Source of the DNA: an uncultured Microbacteriaceae bacterium | GTDB taxonomy: Bacteria > Actinomycetota > Actinomycetes > Actinomycetales > Microbacteriaceae | Reading direction: 5' to 3' | Length of the DNA: 7,121 bases | Assembly: GCA_937896185.1 (NCBI GenBank) | Contig: CALBMG010000045.1 | Location: forward strand, 1 to 7,121 | Shown here: positions 4,940 through 7,121 of the stretch, piece by piece | Numbering within the stretch: the stretch's first letter is position 1 | Layout: each line of letters opens with the position of its first letter | Translations under genes and position numbers: made by a program | The notes under the pieces: model-generated | What the model was told of the DNA's origin: nothing | The model's input: only the letters and a program-made list of their open reading frames with translations | Database searches by the model: none

Positions 4940-5629
4940 ATGAACGATGTCACGAACCCAGGGGAGGCGGTGGCCCCTGTCGCCTTCCTTCCCTGGGTGC
5001 GTGACGATTCTGCCCCGATTCGGCAAACCGCCGACGTGCTCGAGGATCTCACTGCGCAAATCCGCGCCGTGGAAAATCGTGTGACGGACGAGCCCGAGGT
5101 TGCTCTCTGCCCTGCGGAATTGAAAGCCGTCCGTAAGGCCGAACGGCGCTCACAGAACGTGTCATTGCATGCACTCACACGTCGCGCCGTGTCCGTGAAG
5201 GAAATGCGCGAGCTCTTGCAGAAACGCGAACTCGACCAGCACGCCATTGACGATAAAATTGCTCGACTCGAAAACTCGGGGCTTTTGAATGACAACGAGC
5301 TTGCTGTCGACGTCGTTCGGCGCAGTGTCGAGCGCAAAGGTCTTGGACGCAACGCGATCCGGTCCGAACTGGTCAAACGCAAACTCTCGCACGAATCCAT
5401 CGAGTTTGCGCTCGAAGGGCTCGAACCAGACGATGAAAGCGAGCGCATTGTCGATGTTGCTCGCGCACGATTCTCGCGCCTCGGCGGACTCGACCGCGAC
5501 ACCCAGGAACGTCGACTGACGTCGTTCCTGATGCGTCGCGGATACCGATCCTCCGACATCAGCCGAACTGTACGACAGTTGCTGTTGGACGATGCCACAT
5601 CGTCGCCGACAACCGTACGCTTCCACTGA
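4940..5629 (+). CDS. recX: Regulatory protein RecX
   Basis: RecX binds RecA filaments and limits their growth, controlling recombinase and coprotease activity. The protein is 229 residues. Residues 1-72 are a variable N-terminal region containing FLPWVRDD and an acidic segment. From about 73 come helical repeats of the RecX fold: HALTRRAVSVKEMRELLQKR with AIDDKIARLENSGLLNDNELA (78-122), then RRSVERKGLGRNAIRSELVKRKLSHESIEFAL (127-158), then the third repeat RFSRLGGLDRDTQERRLTSF-LMRRGY (177-202) with a final helix to about 215. It starts 2 nt after the recA stop with only a weak ribosome site (around GCGGAA), so expression is probably coupled to and lower than recA, matching the known excess of RecA over RecX. 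The order recA-recX is conserved across many bacteria. No terminator is seen between the two. Confidence 0.94.
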   Translation: MNDVTNPGEAVAPVAFLPWVRDDSAPIRQTADVLEDLTAQIRAVENRVTDEPEVALCPAELKAVRKAERRSQNVSLHALTRRAVSVKEMRELLQKRELDQHAIDDKIARLENSGLLNDNELAVDVVRRSVERKGLGRNAIRSELVKRKLSHESIEFALEGLEPDDESERIVDVARARFSRLGGLDRDTQERRLTSFLMRRGYRSSDISRTVRQLLLDDATSSPTTVRFH

Positions 5630-5643
5630 AAATTCGAGAGTCG

Positions 5644-5663
5644 GTTTCGGGTAAAATCGAAAC
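5644..5663 (+). promoter_or_regulatory. Inverted repeat around the putative miaB -10, candidate operator
   Basis: GTTTCG (5644-5649) and CGAAAC (5658-5663) are perfect 6-bp arms. Their 8-nt spacer GGTAAAAT contains the -10-like TAAAAT (5652-5657; 5 of 6 to TATAAT). A -35 is not clear (CTGAAA at 5626-5631 would leave a 20-nt spacer). A protein bound to the repeat would mask the -10. The repeat could also be coincidence in a 37-nt gap. Confidence 0.45.
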
Positions 5664-5666
5664 ATC

Positions 5667-7121
5667 ATGACATCATCTGCCACTTCTGCGCCCCGAACCT
5701 ACGAGGTTCGTACCCTGGGCTGCCAGATGAACGTGCACGACTCTGAACGCCTGTCCGGATCGCTCGAAGCCGCCGGATACTCTGCCGCTGCAGAAGGAAC
5801 CGAAGCCGACATCATCGTCCTCAACACCTGCGCAGTGCGTGAAAACGCGGGAAACCGTCTCTATGGCACTCTCGGCCACCTTGCCGCCCAAAAGAAATCG
5901 CATCCCGGAATGCAGATTGCTGTCGGCGGCTGCCTTGCCCAAAAAGACAAAGCAGAAATCGTCCACAAAGCTCCATGGGTGGATGTGGTGTTCGGCACCC
6001 ACAACATGGGTTCACTCCCCGTCCTGCTTGAACGCGCTCGACACAACGGGGAAGCGCAAGTCGAAATCCTCGAATCTCTCGAGATTTTCCCTTCGACTCT
6101 GCCCACCAAACGTGACTCCACCCATTCGGGTTGGGTGTCCATCTCCGTAGGCTGCAACAACACGTGCACCTTCTGTATTGTGCCCAGTCTTCGCGGTAAA
6201 GAAAAAGACCGCCGACCGGGCGATGTGCTCAGCGAAGTTTCCGCACTTGTCGACGACGGTGTCATCGAGGTCACTCTGCTGGGCCAGAACGTTAATACCT
6301 ATGGTGTCGAATTCGGCGACAAGCTCGCATTTGGCAAACTCCTCCGCGCGGCCGGTGAAATCGAGGGTCTGGAACGAATCCGATTCACCAGCCCACACCC
6401 TGCCGCGTTCACCGATGATGTAATCGAGGCGATGGCAGAAACCCCCGCGGTAATGCCCAGCCTGCACATGCCCTTGCAATCCGGATCGGATCGAATCCTC
6501 AAGGCGATGCGACGTTCCTACCGTTCCGAGAAATTCCTGGGGATCATCGATCGCGTGCGTGCTGCGATGCCGAACGCCGCAATCACCACCGACATCATCG
6601 TCGGCTTCCCCGGCGAAACAGAAGAAGACTTCCTCGAAACGCTACGCGTTGTCGAAGCCTCTCGATTTGCGACCGCATTCACCTTCCAGTATTCAATTCG
6701 CCCAGGAACTCCTGCAGCGGATATGGACGACCAAATCCCTAAGGCCGTTGTTCAGGAACGTTACGAACGACTCGTTGAGCTTCAGAACCGCATTTCGCTC
6801 GATGAAAACCAGAAACTCATCGGCACTGTCGCTCACGTGCTCGTCGCTGCAGAGGGGCGCAAGGACGCACAGACTCACCGCATGTCGGGCCGTTCAGAAG
6901 ACAACCGTCTCGTGCACTTTGACATTCCTGAAGGCTCTGTTGCACCTCGTCCCGGCGACGTCGTGACCGTCACGTTGACCCACGCGGCACCATTCCATCT
7001 CCTGGCCGACAGCCCCGAGGGCTCTGCCCTGCAGGTGCGGCGCACACGAGCCGGCGATGCGTGGGACCGAGCACAGGCTGAATCGTGCGGAACCGACGCT
7101 CCGGCTTCTGCCGGTTCGGTC
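5667..7121 (+). CDS. miaB: tRNA-2-methylthio-N6-dimethylallyladenosine synthase MiaB (3' end outside window)
   Basis: MiaB is a radical-SAM iron-sulfur enzyme that adds a methylthio group to i6A37 in tRNAs reading UNN codons. The frame is open from the ATG at 5667 to the window edge: 485 residues without a stop. The N-terminal methylthiotransferase domain carries the auxiliary cluster ligands Cys19 (RTLGCQMN), Cys55 (LNTCAVRE) and Cys89 (VGGCLAQK). The radical-SAM motif is GCNNTCTFC with Cys163, Cys167 and Cys170, followed by [13 protein letters not shown]. Further blocks are [41 protein letters not shown] and [15 protein letters not shown]-terminal TRAM domain for RNA binding spans about 384-448. 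The remaining [22 protein letters not shown] tail is typical of actinobacterial MiaB, so the stop should be close outside the window. No Shine-Dalgarno precedes the start, and a -10-like sequence lies only 9 nt before it, hinting at a nearly leaderless mRNA. Confidence 0.97.
   Translation, partial: MTSSATSAPRTYEVRTLGCQMNVHDSERLSGSLEAAGYSAAAEGTEADIIVLNTCAVRENAGNRLYGTLGHLAAQKKSHPGMQIAVGGCLAQKDKAEIVHKAPWVDVVFGTHNMGSLPVLLERARHNGEAQVEILESLEIFPSTLPTKRDSTHSGWVSISVGCNNTCTFCIVPSLRGKEKDRRPGDVLSEVSALVDDGVIEVTLLGQNVNTYGVEFGDKLAFGKLLRAAGEIEGLERIRFTSPHPAAFTDDVIEAMAETPAVMPSLHMPLQSGSDRILKAMRRSYRSEKFLGIIDRVRAAMPNAAITTDIIVGFPGETEEDFLETLRVVEASRFATAFTFQYSIRPGTPAADMDDQIPKAVVQERYERLVELQNRISLDENQKLIGTVAHVLVAAEGRKDAQTHRMSGRSEDNRLVHFDIPEGSVAPRPGDVVTVTLTHAAPFHLLADSPEGSALQVRRTRAGDAWDRAQAESCGTDAPASAGSV

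Noticed and set aside
4834..5598. Minus-strand open frame of 254 residues opposite recX
   Set aside because: Ser/Arg-rich shadow; the + strand codes a clear RecX.
6559..6966. Plus-strand open frame of 135 residues inside miaB
   Set aside because: It is in another frame; the miaB frame through the same bases gives the conserved radical-SAM and TRAM sequences.

Overview
The window is a gene-dense, high-GC stretch of chromosome from an actinobacterium. The best guess is order Micrococcales, probably Microbacteriaceae-like. This rests on the gene order ftsK-pgsA-cinA-clgR-DUF3046-recA-recX-miaB, which is shared by many Actinomycetota including mycobacteria, on GTG starts, on an actinobacterial SOS box, and on the wording of the RecA and MiaB proteins. 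All eight genes lie on the + strand. I see no mobile element, tRNA, rRNA, CRISPR array or foreign island.

Region 1 (1-2860): the C-terminal part of the DNA translocase FtsK runs in from the left. It is followed, with stop/start overlaps, by pgsA (phosphatidylglycerophosphate synthase) and a stand-alone CinA C-terminal domain (NMN amidase). This looks like one co-transcribed, translationally coupled unit.

Region 2 (2861-3578): a 59-nt gap with a possible promoter and a perfect inverted repeat precedes a ClgR-type XRE regulator. Two bases after its stop comes a short DUF3046 gene.

Region 3 (3579-3842): a 264-nt regulatory region in front of recA. It holds a perfect LexA/SOS box, a second weaker SOS-box-like site 44 bp upstream, two DnaA-box-like words, a short palindrome, a good match to the LexA-independent DNA-damage promoter known from mycobacterial recA (RecA-NDp type), a 9-bp hairpin in the leader, and a strong ribosome binding site. 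recA therefore appears to have two damage-responsive inputs. The gene for ClgR, a factor reported to act on the second promoter type in Mycobacterium, lies two genes upstream; PafBC is the better-established activator.

Region 4 (3843-5629): recA and recX, 2 nt apart, encode the recombinase and its regulator.

Region 5 (5630-7121): a 37-nt gap in which a -10-like TAAAAT sits in the spacer of a perfect inverted repeat. It is followed by miaB, a radical-SAM tRNA methylthiotransferase that runs off the right edge and whose transcript may be almost leaderless.

The protein-coding content is conserved and ordinary. I do not see a new multi-gene system. The points worth attention are the regulatory sequences before recA, clgR and miaB.
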